The notes: generated by a model not told the origin, from the sequence alone. DNA of 64,000 nucleotides from Azolla caroliniana (GCA_043228905.1 JBHGNT010000020.1:11160001-11224000); one strand, 5' to 3'; numbered from the stretch's first letter, positions 11,478 to 23,696 are shown. Numbers and translations: made by a program.

Positions 11478-12067
11478 TGTTGGGATTTCGGTCCCTCCGA
11501 ATGGGATGTCCGGAGATGAATGACGGCAATCCCGGTTACGGTTACGGTCCCGGCTACGGAGCCGGATGATGAAGACCCCGGCTACGGAGCCGGATGATGA
11601 ATGTACCCGGAGCGAGATCCGGATGCGGGGACATATTTGTGAATATGTTTGCCAAGGGCCCTTGAGGCTATATTTGTAAATAGCCCGAAAGTCATATGCG
11701 TATAAATATGACTTAGGGCAAACAGTTTTATGTTGTTGCTCATTTTATGTTTTCAGCCGAGAGAGCGAAGTGAGAGCAGCCGAGAGAGAGAGAGAGAAAG
11801 GAAGAGGTCGACGCCTCTGTGTATTACCGCCGCCTGTGGCGAAGACAGTGAGCTCAAGGTTGTTGCCTTGTAGCTTCACCATTGTACATCTCTGTGTATA
11901 GGGATAGTTGGAGTTTGAGGACTCCCGTGGTTTTTCCCATTTAGGGTTTTCCACGTAAAACACCCTGTGTACTCTTCTCTCTATTGTCTTCGTGCACTTT
12001 GTATTTCCCGTTTTCTGTGAGTTGATCCTATTCCTCGGTTTGTGACCGAGCGCTGTTTTGCACATCA
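11478..12067 (+). repeat. C2 5' LTR (590 bp)
   Basis: Starts TGTTGGGATTTCGGTCCC and ends TTTTGCACATCA. TATA box TATAAAT at 11701-11707. A short minisatellite unit (CCGGCTACGGAGCCGGATGA) is present about twice at 11549-11600. The transcript should start some 30 bases after the TATA box. Confidence 0.93.
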
Positions 12068-12069
12068 AA

Positions 12070-12082
12070 TTGGTATCAGAGC
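12070..12082 (+). promoter_or_regulatory. C2 primer binding site (initiator-Met tRNA type)
   Basis: TTGGTATCAGAGC follows the LTR end after two bases. It matches the widespread plant copia primer site complementary to the 3' end of initiator methionine tRNA. Confidence 0.9.
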
Positions 12083-12097
12083 ACGGTAACACAGAAA

Positions 12098-15000
12098 ATG
12101 GAAGGCGGCGGTAGTGGGCCTCCGGGCATGATGGTGTTGAACTCACAGAACTACGCCGACTGGAAGATAAAGATGGAAGACCTTCTCATCGTCCGAGACC
12201 TGTATGAACCGATCGATAATGCCGAGATACCCAAGGGGGTAATAGAGTCGGAGTGGAAGCTCCTGAACCGGAAAGCCGTAGCGACGATCCGGCAATATGT
12301 CGATGTAAGCGTTCTACAACATGTGGCGAATGACACCAACGCATATGAGATGTGGAAGAAGCTGTCGGGCCTCTACAAGAGGAAGAATGCGTTGAACCGG
12401 ACCTCCCTGATGAGGAAGATAGTGAACCTCAAGTACCGGGACGGCGAGAATATGGTGGAACACGTGAGCACGTTCATGGGATTCGTGAACCAGCTTGCGG
12501 CGATCAAGTTCCCGTTGGAGGATGCAATGCAAGCCATCATTCTGATGTGTACATTGCCAGAAAGCTGGGAGAACTTGGTGGTGACTCTCAGCACCTCCTG
12601 CACCGAAGATAACTTGTCTCTACAAACGGTAAAGACAAGCATTTTGAACGAAGAAGCGCGTCGGAGAGATAAAGAACCGGTTTCCGATCCGAAGATGCTG
12701 CTTACCGAATCGGATCGGGGAAGACAATGGAACCGGAGTCCGCAAAGACGGGAGAAGTCGGGGACCCGGTCGCAGTCAAGAGGAAGACCCACATGCTTCC
12801 ACTGTGGGAAGCCGGGGCACTTCCGGAAGAATTGTCGGCATTACCGAAAGGACAACGGAGCCGACGACACCGATTCGAAGAAGTCACCGGAGAGAAACGG
12901 TGCATACCGGGGAGCCACGGACCGGAGAGGTCCGGATTGGCGAGGGCAGGGCCGGAAAGGAACGACGGCACTCGCGGCAAGTGAAGAAGAGATAATGCTC
13001 ATTACCGAAGAGAGGGAGCTGAACCTTGCCGGTGTAGAGATGACCTGGGTGGTCGATTCCGGAGCGTCGTTCCACCTGACCCCGGAGAAGAAATACTTCT
13101 CATCCTACACAGCCGGTGAGCACGGCTGTGTCCGGATGGGAAATGAAGGTACATGCCGGATTGCCGGCATAGGAGACGTGTCGCTGATGACATCAACCGG
13201 ATGCAAGATGTTGCTGAAGGATGTTCGACACGTTCCGGAGGTCCGATTGAACCTGATCTCGGCCGGGAGGCTAGATGATGAAGGCTACACGAGTAGCATC
13301 CGGAACGGTGTCATGAAGTTCAGAAAAGGGAGCCTGATAGTGGCTCGGGCCCGGAAGGTCAATACACTGTACTTGATGAATTCCCGGCTATGTCCGGAGG
13401 AGCTGAACGTGGCAGCCGACACTACCGGTGAGCTGTGGCACAAGAGACTGTGCCACATGAGTGAGAAGGGGATGAAGAGGCTTGCCGATGACAACCTGAT
13501 ACCGGTAAAGCACGTACACCTGGGGAAGTGTACCGATTGTCTGGCCGGTAAGCAAAACCGAACCTCCTTCCACTCAAGGCCACCGACGAGACGTAGCGCA
13601 CCATTGGAGTTGGTACACACTGATGTGTGTCAAGTAGAAGCGAAGTCACATGGCGGAGCTCAGTACTTCGTAACATTCATAGATGACCATAGCCGGAAGC
13701 TGTGGACGGCACCGTTGAAGACAAAGGACCAAGTATTGTCCGTCTTCAAAGAACTCCACGCGAGAGTGGAAAGAGAATCCGGCAAGAAGCTGAAAGCGAT
13801 ACGAGCGGATAACGGAGGGGAATACCGGGGGCAGTTCGCAGAGTACTGTCGCTCGAAAGGAATCCGGCTCGAGTTTACTGTGCCGAAGACGCCGGAACTG
13901 AATGGGCTGGCCGAGAGGATGAACCGGACCATAATGGAGAGGGTCCGGAGTATGCTAGCACATGCGAAATTACCCAAGGGATTTTGGGCTGAGGCAATGT
14001 CGACGGCGACGTATGTGATAAATAGATCACCCTCAGTACCTTTGGACGGAGACAAGCCGCAGAAAGTGTGGACCGGTAAGGAAGTGTCCTACCGGCATCT
14101 GAAGGTGTTCGGGTGTCTCACATACGTGCATGTGGCAAAGGACCGGAGAGGAAAGTTAGATCCAAAGACCCGGCCATGCATATTCCTCGGTTACGGCGAC
14201 GACGAGTTCGGCTACCCAGTATGGGACCCGGTCGACAAGAAGATATTCAGGAGTCGAGATATCATCTTCATGGAGGACAAGACACTCGCCGACTGGGAGT
14301 CGGAGAAGAAGATGAAGAGCTCCAAGTCGACCGGTGAGGATCAACTCTACGAAGAGCAGTCCCGACCGGCAAGGGACCGGTTAGCACTCGAGGATCCGGC
14401 CGAAGACGGTGAAGAAACAGAACCGGCCGAGGAAGATGAAACTGATACTGGAACCGGCCCCGATCCCGAAATGGATTCGGATGAAGAGGAAACGGAGGAG
14501 CCGGTTACCGAAGCTCCGGAACGGAGATATCCTCTAAGAGAGAGAAGGGCCCCCCGGAGATTTCCGGAACCAGAGCACGTGCTGCTAACCGACGAGGGGG
14601 AGCCGGAGAGCTTTGAAGAAGCAAAACTTGACACCCATAGCCGCAGGTGGTTAAGTGCCATGCAGGAGGAGATGGATTCCCTGCATGAGAACCACACATA
14701 TGAACTTGTGGAGTTGCCGAAAGGAAAGCGGGCACTTCCAAACAAGTGGGTGTTCAAGCTGAAACCGGGAGATGTCGGAAACCCCCCGAGATAGAAAGCC
14801 AGGATCGTAGTGAAGGGGTTCCAGCAGAAGAAGGGCGTCGACTTCGACGAGATATTTGCCCCAGTAGTGAAGATGACCTCCATCCGGACGGTGCTGAGCA
14901 TAGCGGCAAGCGTGGACCTCGAGGTAGAACAGATGGACGTGAAGACGGCATTCCTTCACGGTGACCTCGAAGAAGAGATCTACATGCAGCAACCGGAAGG

Positions 15001-16172
15001 ATTCGAGAAGAAAGGGAAGGAGCACCTGGTATGCCGGTTGAAGAAGAGCCTTTACGGACTGAAGCAGGCTCCCCGACAATGGTACCGGAAGTTCGACTCT
15101 TTCATGACCGACGAAGGCTACCACAAAACGCAGTCTGATCACTGCGTGTTTGTGAAGAAGTTCGAAGGAGGAGACTTTCTAATACTCCTCCTGTACGTGG
15201 ACGACATGTTGATCGTCGGACGGGACCAGGCCAAGATACGGATGCTGAAGAAAGCGCTTCACCGAACTTTCTCAATGAAGGACCTGGGTCCGGCGAGGCA
15301 AATACTAGGGATGCACATCATCCGGGACCGGAAGAAGAAGCAGTTGTGGCTGTCACAGGAGAAGTACGTGACAAAGGTGCTTCACCGGTTCAACATGTCG
15401 GAAGCAAGACCGGTCGGGTCAACCCTCCCGGCAAACTGCAGGCTGTCCAGCAAGCAAAGCCCCAAGACAAAGGGTGAGAAGGAGGACATGATGAAAGTAC
15501 CATATGCCTCTGCCGTCGGAAGCTTGATGTACGCAATGGTGTGTACAAGACCGGACATAGGATATGCAGTCGGAGTGGTGAGCCGGTACATGAGCAATCC
15601 CGGCAAAGAGCACTGGAACGCGGTCAAATGGATACTCCGATACCTGAAGGGCACGGCAAACGTGTGCCTCCGATTCGGCTCCGGTAAGCCCGAACTCGAC
15701 GGCTTTACCGATTCGGATATTGTCGGCTGATGCAGATACCAGCCGGTCCACATCAGGGTATGTGATGACGTATGCAGGGGGAGCTGTTTCGTGGCAGTCG
15801 AGGCTGCAGAAGACGGTTGCGTTGTCAACTACGGAGGCGGAGTACATGGCAGCTGTTGAAGCCGGCAAGGAAATAATATGGATGAAGGACTTCATTAGAG
15901 AGCTCGGTATCCGGCAGGAGGAGTACCGACTCTACTGCGACAGTCAGAGTGCCATCCACCTTGCGAAGAATGCGGCCTATCACTCCCGGACGAAGCACAT
16001 CCAGCGTAGATACCACTGGATCCGGGAAAGGATAGAAGACAAGGACTTCGTGCTGACGAAGATCCACACGGACGAGAACGGGTCGGATATGCTGACCAAG
16101 GTACTCTCACCCGACAAGCTGGAAGCATGCCGGAAGAGGATCGGATTGGAGAGACATCCCATGCCGAAGTGA
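12098..16172 (+). pseudogene. C2 copia gag-pol polyprotein, one stop and one frameshift
   Basis: About 1,358 codons starting ATG at 12098 (MEGGGSGPPGMMV). Approximate order: copia-type gag (residues 10-200, NYADWKIKMEDLL), zinc knuckle CFHCGKPGHFRKNC (near 231), protease VVDSGASFH (near 318), integrase HHCC (HKRLCHM ... CTDCLAGK, 447-480), integrase core Asp/Asp/Glu (ELVHTDVC, IRADNGGEY, NGLAERMNR), acidic linker, RT with LLYVDDMLIVG (near 1030), and RNase H (STTEAEYMAAVEA). A TAG at 14792-14794, just before KARIVVKGF, interrupts RT; the frame is the same on both sides. An extra T near 15719 shifts the RNase H frame. It ends TGA at 16170-16172, abutting the polypurine tract. All catalytic motifs I can read are intact. 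Confidence 0.95.
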
Positions 16173-16182
16173 AGGGGGAGTT
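16173..16182 (+). promoter_or_regulatory. C2 polypurine tract
   Basis: The purine run GAAGTGAAGGGGGAGTT (16166-16182) overlaps the gag-pol stop and directly precedes the 3' LTR start TGTTGGGATT. It is the expected plus-strand primer for copia. Confidence 0.88.
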
Positions 16183-16800
16183 TGTTGGGATTTCGGTCCC
16201 TCCGGATGGGATGTCCGGAGATGAATGACGGCAATCCCGGTTACGGTTACGGTCCCGGCTACGGAGCCGGATGATGAAGACCCCGGCTACGGAGCCGGAT
16301 GATGAAGACCCCGGCTACGGAGCCGGATGATGAATGTACCCGGAGCGAGATCCGGATGCGGGGACATATTTGTGAATATGTTTGCCAAGGGCCCTTGAGG
16401 CTATATTTGTAAATAGCCCGAAAGTCATATGCGTATAAATATGACTTAGGGCAAACAGTTTTATGTTGTTGCTCATTTTATGTTTTCAGCTGAGAGAGCG
16501 AAGTGAGAGCAGCCGAGAGAGAGAGAGAGAAAGGAAGAGGTCGACGCCTCTGTGTATTACCGCCGCCTGTGGCGAAGATAGTGAGCTCAAGGTTGTTGCC
16601 TTGTAGCTTCACCATTGTACATCTCTGTGTATAGTGATAGTTGGAGTTTGAGGACTCCCGTGGTTTTTCCCATTTAGGGTTTTCCACGTAAAACACCCTG
16701 TGTACTCTTCTCTCTATTGTCTTCGTGCATTTTGTATTTCCCGTTTTCTGTGAGTTGATCCTATTCCTCGGTTTGTGACCGAGCGTTGTTTTGCACATCA
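16183..16800 (+). repeat. C2 3' LTR (618 bp)
   Basis: Same start and end as the 5' LTR, TATAAAT at 16434-16440. It is 28 bp longer, accounted for by one additional minisatellite unit (three at about 16257-16335 against two). Few other differences are visible. Confidence 0.93.
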
Positions 16801-16890
16801 GACAGACCTTCGGGAATGAAGTTCGAGCCAGCCAAGAGGGCTTTGAAATCAGCTAACAAGAGGTTACGTCGATCGACCCGCCAGAAGAAC
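16801..16890 (+). pseudogene. C3 linker, second piece
   Basis: Ninety bases between C2 and G2, starting with the second GACAG and ending with the first AGAAC. It reads RPSGMKFEPAKRALKSANK then RLRRSTRQKN, the basic end of the integrase-RT linker. Across G2 it joins in frame to PVKRYGYNKY at 32210. The matching C1 text is CRSTRGKNPISRFGYDEY. Confidence 0.75.
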
Positions 16891-17345
16891 TATTAGATAT
16901 CGAGGTACTAAAGTAAGCTTAAGATAAGGATAAAGTAATGATAGATAGAAAGGAGAAAGAGAAAGAAGGGTGCCGATCCACACGACCACCCCCGAGCGAA
17001 GGGATCGAGACGGACTCGAGCCTCGATCGGCATCCCATACCACCGCCGTGGCATCGAGCCGTACCTGGTGTTGGCGCGCTCACAACAAGAGTTGACCCAC
17101 CACAAGAGCAGAGTCTCGATGTAGTCAAAAGATGATCAAATGAGGGTAGCTTGGCCTCTTAATTATAGCGATACCCAAGGCCCCTAGGCAAGTTCACACT
17201 TGACCTAATGGGTTGTCTCAATCCTGAGGATTAAAAGTAATCCTCCCCTTCATTACACTCTCGTTTAACCCTCACACCTATCCATGTGTATAAAATACTA
17301 CGGTAAATTCTCACCACGGGATATTAAATGGTCATGCCCGTAACA
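16891..17345 (-). repeat. G2 3' LTR (455 bp)
   Basis: In element orientation it starts TGTTACGGGCATGACC next to the polypurine tract and ends CTAATA, next to TSD AGAAC. It has the same length as the 5' LTR. The TATA region is degraded (TATAATTAA on the minus strand near 17160). Confidence 0.92.
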
Positions 17346-17362
17346 TACTCCCCCCCCTCTTT
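17346..17362 (-). promoter_or_regulatory. G2 polypurine tract
   Basis: On the minus strand the tract AAAGAGGGGGGGGAGTA immediately precedes the LTR start TGTTAC. It overlaps the end of the polyprotein reading (GGSMLRA and stop). Confidence 0.88.
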
Positions 17363-17881
17363 AAAACATTGCACTCTTGCAATGGAAAGTTAGGGAAATT
17401 AGTTCTGAGAGTATTTTCGTGTTCCCATGTGGCATCTTTTATTGATTTATCCATCCATTTTATTTTAAATTCTCGGATTTCTTTAGTACATAATTTTTTT
17501 GTTTTAATATCAAGAATTCTTTCTGGTACATGTGGTTTAGAAGATAATTCTTCAGAAGTAACCTGAGTTTCAGTTGTAACTGTATTGTCGCCAGAACCTA
17601 GAAGTTCTTTTAGAGGACTCACATGGAAGACAGGATGAATTCCAACACCATCGGGAAGATCAAGACGATAGGTTGATGACCCAATGCATTTGAGGACTGT
17701 AAAAGGTCCACAAAACCGTGGGGCTAACTTAGCGCACTTACCCGTAGACAATGTCTTAGAATTGTGAGGTACACGTAAAAATACCTTCTGTCCAGGATTG
17801 AATACACGAGGTTGCCTATGATGGTCGGCATAAAAACACGCTCTATCTTGAGCTATTTTTATATTATCTCGTGCAATATGC

Positions 17882-18652
17882 AACATATCTTGCATATCCC
17901 GAAGAAAGATTTACGTACTTCGCAACTCATCATGATGTATATTAACATCAATCGGGGCTCGTGGTTGAAAACCATACATCAACATAAAAGGACTATATCC
18001 CGTCGACGTATGCTTGGAGTTGTTATAAACAAACTCCAAAATTGGGAGATAACGTTCCCATTTTGTCGGTTTTGCACCAACGTATGCTCGAAGCATGTCC
18101 TCAATAATTTGATTTACTCGTTTTGTCTGTCCATCGGCAACATATCTTGCATATCCCGAAGAAAGTTTTGCGTACTTCGCAACTCATCATGATGTATATT
18201 AACATCAATCGGGGCTCGTGGTTGAAAACCGTACAGCAACATAAAAGGACTATATCCCGTCGACGTATGCTTGGAGCTATTATAAGCAAACTCCAAAATT
18301 GGGAGATAATGTTCCCATTTTGTCGGTTTTGCACCAACGTATGCTCGAAGCATGTCCTCAATAATTTGATTTACTCGTTTTGTCTGTCCATCGGCAACAT
18401 ATCTTGCATATCCCGAAGAAAGTTTTGCGTACTTCGCAACTCATCATGATGTATATTAACATCAATCGGGGCTCGTGGTTGAAAACCATACATCAACATA
18501 AAAGGACTATATCCCGTCGACGTATGCTTGGAGCTGTTATAAGCAAACTCCAAAATTGGGAAATAATGTTCCCATTTTGTCGGTTTTGCACCAACGTATG
18601 CTCGAAGCATGTCCTCAATAATTTGATTTACTCGTTCTGTCTATCCATCGGA
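17882..18652. repeat. Tandem triplication of 257 bp in G2 integrase
   Basis: Three near-identical direct repeats with exact 257-bp spacing (roughly 17882-18138, 18139-18395, 18396-18652). At the junctions the text CATCGGCAACATATCTTGCA joins what is otherwise the end of one unit (CCATCGG) to the start of the next. The element would contain one unit. Confidence 0.9.
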
Positions 18653-19275
18653 TTGAGGATGATCCGTGGAGCTCATGCTCAACGTAGTTTCTAACTTCTT
18701 AAAGACTTGCGTCCAGAAGTCACTAGTAAACTTTGGATCTCGATCACTCACGATATCCATTGGTAACCCATAAAAACGAAATAATTCGTCAATGAATTGG
18801 TAAGCCAATTCAGAAGCTGTTACCGTGGTTTTAGTAGCAATAAATCTGGCCATTTTAGTTAGTCGATCAACCACAACCCAGATGGCATCATGGCCTTTTT
18901 GGGTGCGAGGAAGGCTAACAATAAAATCCATGGATATGCTTTCCCACTTATTATTGGGAATGTCCAAGGATGTAAAAGTCTTGCAACTTTAAGTAGCTCA
19001 GCTTTGTTAAGCTGACACTGGTGACATTTAGTCACATAGCTATGTATGTTAGGACGCATCTTAGGCCAATAAAATTGAGTGGAGATGAGAACGAGTGTAC
19101 GATGTATTCCAAGGTGCCCTGCTGAGGGTGCATCATGGCATTAAAAAAGAATCCTCTTTTTGACCTCGGGTAAATCTGGAACACAAACCTTCCCATTACG
19201 GTAGAGCAAACCGTTAGCAATGTGGAAGTATTCCTTCGAGGATGTGGTGGTGTCTGTTCCAGACTCAACTCTTGC

Positions 19276-20836
19276 CTAGTAATTTGCAAAATAACTGTCA
19301 TCAGGATACTTTCCTTGAAGGTGATCATAAAGATCTGATGTTATTTCAGTGAAACTAAGCATGTTAACTTCACGGATGCGACTTAGTGCATCAGCGACAG
19401 TGTTCATGGAACCTTTACGATATCTTATGGAAAAATCAAAGTCCTGGATGAGATCAGCCCATCGTGCCTTACGACCTTTCAGGTCTTGTTGGTCACAAAA
19501 ATATTTCAAGGACTCGTGGTCCGTAGTTACCACAAAACGATTTCCATAAAGATAATGGCGCCATGTTTTGAGCGCATGTATAACTGCAAATAATTCCTTT
19601 TCTTGAACGGTATACCGACATTGAGCAGAATCAAGTTTCTTACTCTCGAATGCTATTGGTTTACCATCTTGATACAAGACAGCACCTATAGCATAATCGC
19701 TTGCATCGGTTTCAACCTCAAAAGGTTTTGAAGGATCAGGTAAAAGAAGTGAAGGAGCCTTGCAAACTAGGTCCTTGAGTTCCTTAAAGGCGAGGTCTAG
19801 TGTAGCATTCCACACAATAGGTTTTGTAGACTTGCGCGTTTGACCTTTTAAAAGATCAGTAAATGGCGTCGTCAATTGGGAGTAATTATGAAGAGCCTTT
19901 CGCAAAAACCCGACAAAACCAAGGAATGATCGAACTTCTTGAATATTCTGAAGAGTGGGCCAAAGCTTGATTTTCTCAATGCGAGAAGGATCAATTTCAA
20001 CGCCTCGTTCGGTTATGAGATGTCCTAGATAAGTAATTGATTTCTTGAAGAATTCACATTTTGAGATCTTCGCATAAAACTTTTTGTCACGCAATGTTTG
20101 TAAAACAAAGCGGACATGTTTAGCATGTTCTTGTAATGTACGGCTATAAAGTAAAATATCATCCAAGAAAATAACGACGAATTTTCCAAGTTGTTCTCGG
20201 AAAATGTCATTCATTTCTTATTGAAAAGTAGGCGGAGCATTGGTCAAACCAAAAGGCATAACCAAAAACTCATAATGGCCATAGCGCGTACGAAATGCCG
20301 TTTTAGGAACATCGTCCTCACTTATACGTATTTGATGGTAGCCAGTACGGAGATCAAGTTTCATAAAATACCGAGCTCCCTGGAGACGGTTAATTAGATC
20401 GTCAGCCCAGGGTAATGGATACGAATTCTTGATCGTCACTATTCAAGCGTCGGTAATTAATACACATACGCCATGTGCCCTCTTTCTTTTTTACCAAGAG
20501 AACTGGTGCACCCCATGGAGATTTACTATAACGTATATAACCCATTCGTAAATAGTCCTTGAGTTGCTCAGATACCTCATCTTCTTCGGATCGACTTAAG
20601 CGATACGGAGGTATACTTATTGGTGCAACACCAGGTACAATATCTATATGATGGTCTATATTATGTTTAGGAGGTAACCCATCAGGTAGTTCACTTGGAA
20701 AAACATCATGAAAATCATTTAAGATTTCATCAAGTTGTTGTTGTTCAAAATATGTTAATTTAACAGGGACATTATCGATATTGTAAACGTGAATGTCCGG
20801 ATCAAGTACACAATAAAATAACGTAGAACAAGACAA
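19276..20836 (-). pseudogene. G2 reverse transcriptase and RNase H
   Basis: 20836-20402 is the RT N-terminal part ([47 protein letters not shown]). A frame change near 20420 leads to 20439-20218 ([43 protein letters not shown]), ending at a TAA in place of a Gln codon. 20214-19276 has VVIFLDDILLYS (catalytic Asp pair), the thumb, and RNase H (FEVETDASDYAIGAVL, EKELFAVIHAL, VTTDHESLKY, NTVADALSR). All expected catalytic acids are readable; only the frame breaks prevent function. Confidence 0.92.
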
Positions 20837-20977
20837 CTCAGATTTTGATGAACACGAGGAAACAATCGAGAGGGATTGTTTTTTGATACATTGAATAAAA
20901 TGCGTACAATCGTTCAGTACAAAAGAAATGGAATGGCGAACCCAATCAATAAATAAAGAAGAGTTTTTATTAAAAAA

Positions 20978-21271
20978 CTAGGGATAACCCAGTATTACAT
21001 CGGTGGTACAAAGGTTCATTACATGGAAGTCTACTTCCTCTATATAAGTATCAATCGAAATTCCTAATGAATGAATCGCCCCGTTGATGTATTGTACTCT
21101 TCCATCAGCCAAGTGCACCGTGTAGGTGTGATCACTTACGGTGGGTTGGATTCCCCATATCTGAACCAAACGATCATTCACAAAATTGTGTGAGCTTCCC
21201 GAATCAAATAAAAATTGTACGGGAGATCCATTGATATACCCGTTTGCACGTAGTAAATCATTGGGACCCAA
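20978..21271 (-). pseudogene. G2 aspartic protease
   Basis: Retropepsin with the active-site motif FLFDSGSSHNFV, followed by VHLADGRVQYINGA and DVILGYP. The frame is open for 97 codons and stops after LGYP. Between gag and this piece an in-frame TAG follows PNVL near 21325. It would cleave the polyprotein. Confidence 0.85.
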
Positions 21272-21322
21272 TACATAGTGAGGGAAAGAACATTGACAAT
21301 TACTTAAATGATGTGTATAGAC

Positions 21323-22198
21323 CTAAAGGACATTAGGAATTTGACCTTTATGGTCTGCAGCTTTAGCTTTGTTGTCGTGCTCTTTCCGTTGGAGCTTTCG
21401 ACATTGATCTTTTGTATGACCCTTCTTTTTGCAGAATACGCAAAAAGGATGTTGTCGCTTACAATCGCGATCCAGGAATTCGTTGGGTGTCTTGCGTTTC
21501 CCAACAAATTGCGACTGCTTAGTCCCGGGCGCTTCGTTGGGTTTGTTGTGGTCCTTCTTCGAAGTGCATTGATAGCGAAGAACTATTTCAACAGCCTCTT
21601 CGAAGGATTTTGGATCCTTATCGTGCACTATCCAGTGATAGTCTGAATTGGGGATGCCATTGACAAAACAAGCTATCAACCAATTGTCCCCTTCTAGACC
21701 CGATTTTTGGATTTGGGTTCTAGTATGGTGAACATAGTCTTCTAGCGAGGAAAATTTCCTGCTAGAGAGGTTTATTAAAGCTTGTGCTGCCTCGGTTCGA
21801 GAGGGAGGTTGCAGAAATTGGCCCTTAAAAACCGTGACAAAATCTGTCCAGGTATCAGGCAATTTCCCCATAGTACGGAGCCCACGCCACCAGGCGGCGG
21901 CCTTACCCCCGAGTTCTCGGCCGACATATGCAATCTTCATACTATCTGGCATGGGATAGAGCTCAAAATGAGACTCCCATCGTCCTAGCCATGTGCAGAT
22001 TGCTTCTTCGGTTCTTTCCTTTTTGTCTCCTGTAAATGGCTTAACGACAAATGATGGTTCACCTTGTCGCTCATCAGGTTTATTAGTCTCACGTTGTAGA
22101 CTAATGACACGTGCCTCAAGAGCACTCTGAGATTGCCGAAGTTCGGTCATCTGTTGAGCGGTGAAACTAAGGTATTGGGTTATTTGTGCCAAATACAT
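21323..22198 (-). pseudogene. G2 gag (capsid plus zinc knuckle)
   Basis: Open frame of about 291 codons from the first ATG at 22198 (MYLAQITQYLSF); an upstream in-frame TTG is not a likely start. A short coiled coil (TELRQSQSALEAR) precedes the Ty3-type capsid (WLGRWESHFELYPMP, AAAWWRGLRTMG, FKGQFLQPPS). A CCHC knuckle (CVFCKKKGHTKDQC) lies near the end. Stops after GQIPNVL. The gag frame itself is intact. Confidence 0.85.
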
Positions 22199-23021
22199 CT
22201 CAGTGGACAATTTAATGTCTTTCCCTGATCTCTATATCGATTTTTTTGATGGCGGCTCCCCGAGGCTCAACCATGTATGTTCGCGTCATGAGTAGTTTAT
22301 ACACGAAAAATATGTTAACAATAAACTATGTTTCGGTGCCCACATATGTGGTTTTGGCTCTTTAAGTCCTATTACGAGGACCCCGGGGTGCACTTAGACC
22401 TTAAGTCTAAACATGTGTTATAGGCATATGTATCAAGGATGTTGTATGGTCTTGGTCATATTTGAACTCGAGACCTCGAGAACAAATACATTAAACACTT
22501 GAGCCAACCAAGTGAGTTGCTCTTCTCGAATGCTTAATGTTTAATGCGTATAAGAGATATGTGAGGCATTTGATCATATATGTTTTTTTTAAAAGAACAT
22601 ATATTTCAAGGGTCCTTATTTCGCCCTCATTTACCAAACTATGTTGGTACGTTACCTAACCTCAAGTCACGTAATTATGATGGCATACGCCAAAGTGCAA
22701 CCTAATGGTCAAGCCAAATGAGCCCTCGTTTCGTAGTAGGCCCACGTGGCCCATCACATGGTCGTGTCATTACGAATGCTTCTCGTAAGAACGAGCTCAT
22801 GGTGGCATCGTATCCATGTAACGAGGGAGGGATGTTGGATACGTGTGTCATTGGAGCGACCTCACTTGAAGTGGGTCAAGCCCTACGTACTCAACATCAT
22901 TATGGCTATTGGCGTTTCTTTACGTAACGAAATCGAGGTCATCAACGGGGTTGTCAACAATAAAGAATTGTTGAAAAAGGGATGGTGACAACGCCATTCT
23001 CACAAAAATGTGAGGACGGCC
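22199..23021 (-). other. G2 leader, proximal part, no gene
   Basis: Non-coding stretch between gag and the duplicated distal leader. No recognisable domain in either strand; short readings around 22718-22988 lack similarity to anything I know. A long leader before gag is common in plant gypsy elements and may hold packaging signals. Confidence 0.5.
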
Positions 23022-23199
23022 ACCAACATCCTTTTCCCGACAAGGACAACTTTCGATATAATCACGTAATAACGAATATACACATATGTTTACTTATCAC
23101 ATATATACGATCAAATACGTATATACGTGACCACATATGCCTATATTAACATATCGTTATATTAAATAGCCACAAATGATGTGATCGAGATACGTAATC

Positions 23200-23442
23200 G
23201 AGGTATATACCTCTACGCACACGAAACATCCACAAATAAGAGATCATCGTAATACGCAATTGAGGTATTGACCTCTTACGCATACAAGACCAAACGCATA
23301 TCCTTTACAACAAATCAAGGTATTAAACTCATACGCAAACGTAACATATGTTTGTGAACGTAATACGTAATTGAGGTATTAACCTCGTACGCATACGACA
23401 CTCATCACATATTATTTATATGTCAAACAAGGTATTGACCTC
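23200..23442. repeat. G2 leader stem-loop array, five units
   Basis: Five short palindromes at 23200, 23262, 23317, 23373 and 23429, spaced 55-62 bases. Consensus is GAGGTATTAACCTC with a stem GAGGT/ACCTC, usually followed by a TACGCATACG-like tail. The first is a perfect 14-bp palindrome (GAGGTATATACCTC); the third and fifth begin AAGGT and pair less well. The array is repeated at 31243-31485 in the duplicated leader. Confidence 0.8.
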
Positions 23443-23696
23443 GTGCACATATGTAAACATTTTAGATAATCAATTAAAGACCACTACAACATCATTGACT
23501 TAATGAAAAAAATTGACATATAAACTAAACACATGATTAAAGATGGGAGAAGAGAGAATAGAAAGAAAAAAAATTATTACGGAAAGAGTTACCAAAGTTC
23601 TTTGTTGATCGTTGTCTGGATCAAGGCCGACCGCACATCGATCGATCACCATCAATCAAACGACAAATGAAAAACAAAGAAACATTAGTACATAAA

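Larger units (their letters stand above)
11478..16800 (+). mobile_element. C2: nearly intact Ty1/copia retrotransposon
   Basis: Complete copia element of about 5.3 kb with two LTRs (11478-12067 and 16183-16800), flanked by TSD GACAG (11473-11477 and 16801-16805). A Met-type primer site follows the 5' LTR and a polypurine tract precedes the 3' LTR. One gag-pol frame runs from 12098 to 16172, damaged only by one nonsense codon and one single-base insertion. The LTRs are very similar, differing mainly by one extra minisatellite unit and scattered substitutions, so insertion is fairly recent. Host site: linker of C3. Confidence 0.95.
17332..19330 (-). pseudogene. G2 integrase with C-terminal chromodomain
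   Basis: Read right to left: a damaged zinc-binding part (about 19300-18970, including VTKCHQCQLNK), then the core with SMDFIVSLP (first Asp), VSDRDPKF (second Asp) and the region of the third acid after a stop at HPQSDG. The segment MLRAYVGAKPTKW ... DELRST occurs three times (17882-18652). The last copy carries a TAA for CAA, then leads into the GPF-like module (LAPRFCGPFTVLKCIG) and a chromodomain (ERILDIKTKKLCTKE, FKIKWMDKS, ATWEHENTL, about 17530-17400). A chromodomain is the mark of chromoviruses, which often use it to target chromatin. Not functional. Confidence 0.88.

Noticed and set aside
17882-18652. Direct repeats as a possible CRISPR array
   Set aside because: Units are 257 bp of integrase coding sequence without spacers, in plant DNA.
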